Shown here piece by piece: positions 47,761 through 49,042 of a stretch of 49,042 nucleotides of DNA. The stretch lies in assembly GCA_009602725.1 (NCBI GenBank), contig WELB01000092.1, forward strand, positions 485,252-534,293, given 5' to 3'. Position 1 is the first letter of the stretch; each line of letters starts with the position of its first letter. The translations under genes and the position numbers were made by a program. This stretch comes from Spirogloea muscicola (taxonomy: Eukaryota > Streptophyta > Zygnematophyceae > Spirogloeales > Spirogloeaceae). The notes below the pieces were generated by a model. It ran no database searches. It worked only from the letters and a program-made list of their open reading frames with translations, and had not been told where the DNA came from.

Positions 47761-49042
47761 CACTCATTTCCTTTGGAAAAGTCACTTATTTTCTCCTTGT
47801 CCATTGTTCTTGGGCTCGCGATTCACTGCCATAACCTACTTGAAGGCTGGCTTTCACAGCCGTTGCCCCCTCAGGATGAGCTTACAATTACCTTCTCAGC
47901 CCTCGCCCACTGTGGAAGAGCTGCTTCTTTCAAATGAAGCTATTACCCCTTCTTGGAAGACTTTCTGGCGGGCCTCACCCTCTTACGGCTTCCCCTCTGC
48001 GCACCATTGTTTGTGGAGGAGCAGCTGCGAGCTTGGGCTGCAGGCGCGCCTCCAGCCAGCGGCCCACCTCTATCAATCGGACGACATGCACCTGACGCTC
48101 GCCATGCTGACCAAGAGCGTACTGCAGGTGCAGCGCTCCCCTCGTGTACATCGCTCATGTAAGAATGCAGCGGCTGCCATGGCGTGGCGACGACAGCGGC
48201 TGCGACAGCGGCGGCGGCGGCAGCGGCGGCGGCGACTGGGGAGCGACCGGACTAGGAGGGCCCGAAGGTGTCGAGAAGAGCAAGGGCTGCCTGCCCTCCA
48301 GTGTCTTATGACCCCGGCCCGACCCGCAGAGAAATCGCGGCGAGGCTGAGCTGGTCGGCCAGACCAGTAGATAAGCCGCTGACTTAGCAACCAGCGTGTG
48401 GGGCCCATGCCATCCACCCACTCCTAGGTCAGAAACCCTAGACCTCGTCTACCGCTGTCCGTGATGAGCATCCCAAGGCGCTACAGCGCAGCTCCACACA
48501 AAACAGCTAGACCTAGACCATATGCAGCTAGCAGTCAAGAGTTTACAAAGAACACTCTTTCCAACAGCTTATAGGTGGAGGAGGAAAGATCATGTGAGGA
48601 GGGCTGCCGCTTGGAGGGCGCTTGTTAGCTGTACCACCTACCTGCCTATATGCCACTTGTGCCGCTACTGGCAGCGGCGGCGGCAGCGGCATTGACAGGC
48701 GGCCGGGCTCGAGCACGGGATGACGAGCAGGGCAGGCGATGGTGGCAAGACAACGAGCCTTTGCTCGCAGAGAAAAGAAGCGCTCTCGTGGGAGCGAGAG
48801 AGACTTTACCAGTAGCGGTCGATGGCTGTGGAAGCCCTCAACGGAAGGCTCGGGTAGTCGGGACTGAACAATGCATGACTTGCAGGCAGGGACGAGTAGG
48901 GACGCTTTCTTGGACTCGAGTGGCGGGCCAATAGCCGCAGGAGACGAGATTTAAAGTAAGCGCAGAGAGGAGGGGATCAGGGGGTAGATCGGGGGGCGGA
49001 ATCGAGGGAGAAGTACAGCGCGGGAGAGGGAGAAGGAAGGGG
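47761..49042. other. Right end, no confident gene
   Basis: A plus-strand frame around 47920-48126 (HLYQSDDMHLTLAMLTKSVL, then GT) reads like an exon but has no family match. 48180-48240 is a GGC tract. From 48940 to the end the plus strand is purine rich with G runs (GATCGGGGGGCGGAATCG), possibly the 5' flank of a gene beyond the window. Confidence 0.3.

Noticed and set aside
48155-48421. Pro-rich minus-strand frame
   Set aside because: It arises from the GGC tract at 48204-48236 and has no start context or family similarity.

Overview
This is nuclear DNA of a photosynthetic eukaryote, most likely a streptophyte (a streptophyte alga fits best; the exact lineage is not determinable here). The evidence is many short exons with GT-AG introns, degenerate plant-type telomere units (CCCTAAA) inside the DNA, plant-specific families (a PATROL1-type MUN protein, a plastid NOG1-like GTPase, a plant receptor-like kinase, a p24-delta protein) and predicted plastid transit peptides. 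First exons are very GC rich, with GCC/GGC microsatellites. There are two assembly gaps: a single N at 13423 and 346 Ns at 20794-21139.

Layout. 1-3500: interspersed repeats and a decayed reverse-transcriptase tail bounded by a long inverted repeat. 4791-7941 (-): plant TTC38-like TPR protein. 8901-13422 (+): PATROL1 homologue, cut off at the N. 13633-18879 (+): 14-exon plant membrane protein of unknown function. 19552-21312 (-): multi-pass membrane protein with the large gap in its first exon. 21751-25464 (+): plastid-type NOG1/PDE318 GTPase. 26377-29730 (-): candidate plastid membrane protein with a duplicated exon. 32341-36043 (+): receptor-like kinase with an unusual ectodomain. 36960-38234 (-): p24-delta cargo receptor, complete in four exons. 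38929-39706 (+): candidate orphan gene. 40768-45804 (-): Ste20/Hippo-type kinase (SIK1-like). 46100-47760: more interspersed repeats; the remainder is GC-rich and unassigned.

Most genes sit in alternating head-to-head and tail-to-tail pairs, so several GC-rich spacers probably act as shared promoter regions. The genes do not form one pathway; functions include secretory traffic (p24, PATROL1), signalling (RLK, Hippo-like kinase) and plastid biology (NOG1-like). The most unusual material is the repeat landscape (an A-B composite repeat in at least three full copies, a short GC-rich motif in about eight copies, and the inverted-repeat element), the duplicated exon and the receptor kinase ectodomain. 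Exon joins were worked out by eye from reading frame, splice consensus and remembered family sequences; no alignment was run.
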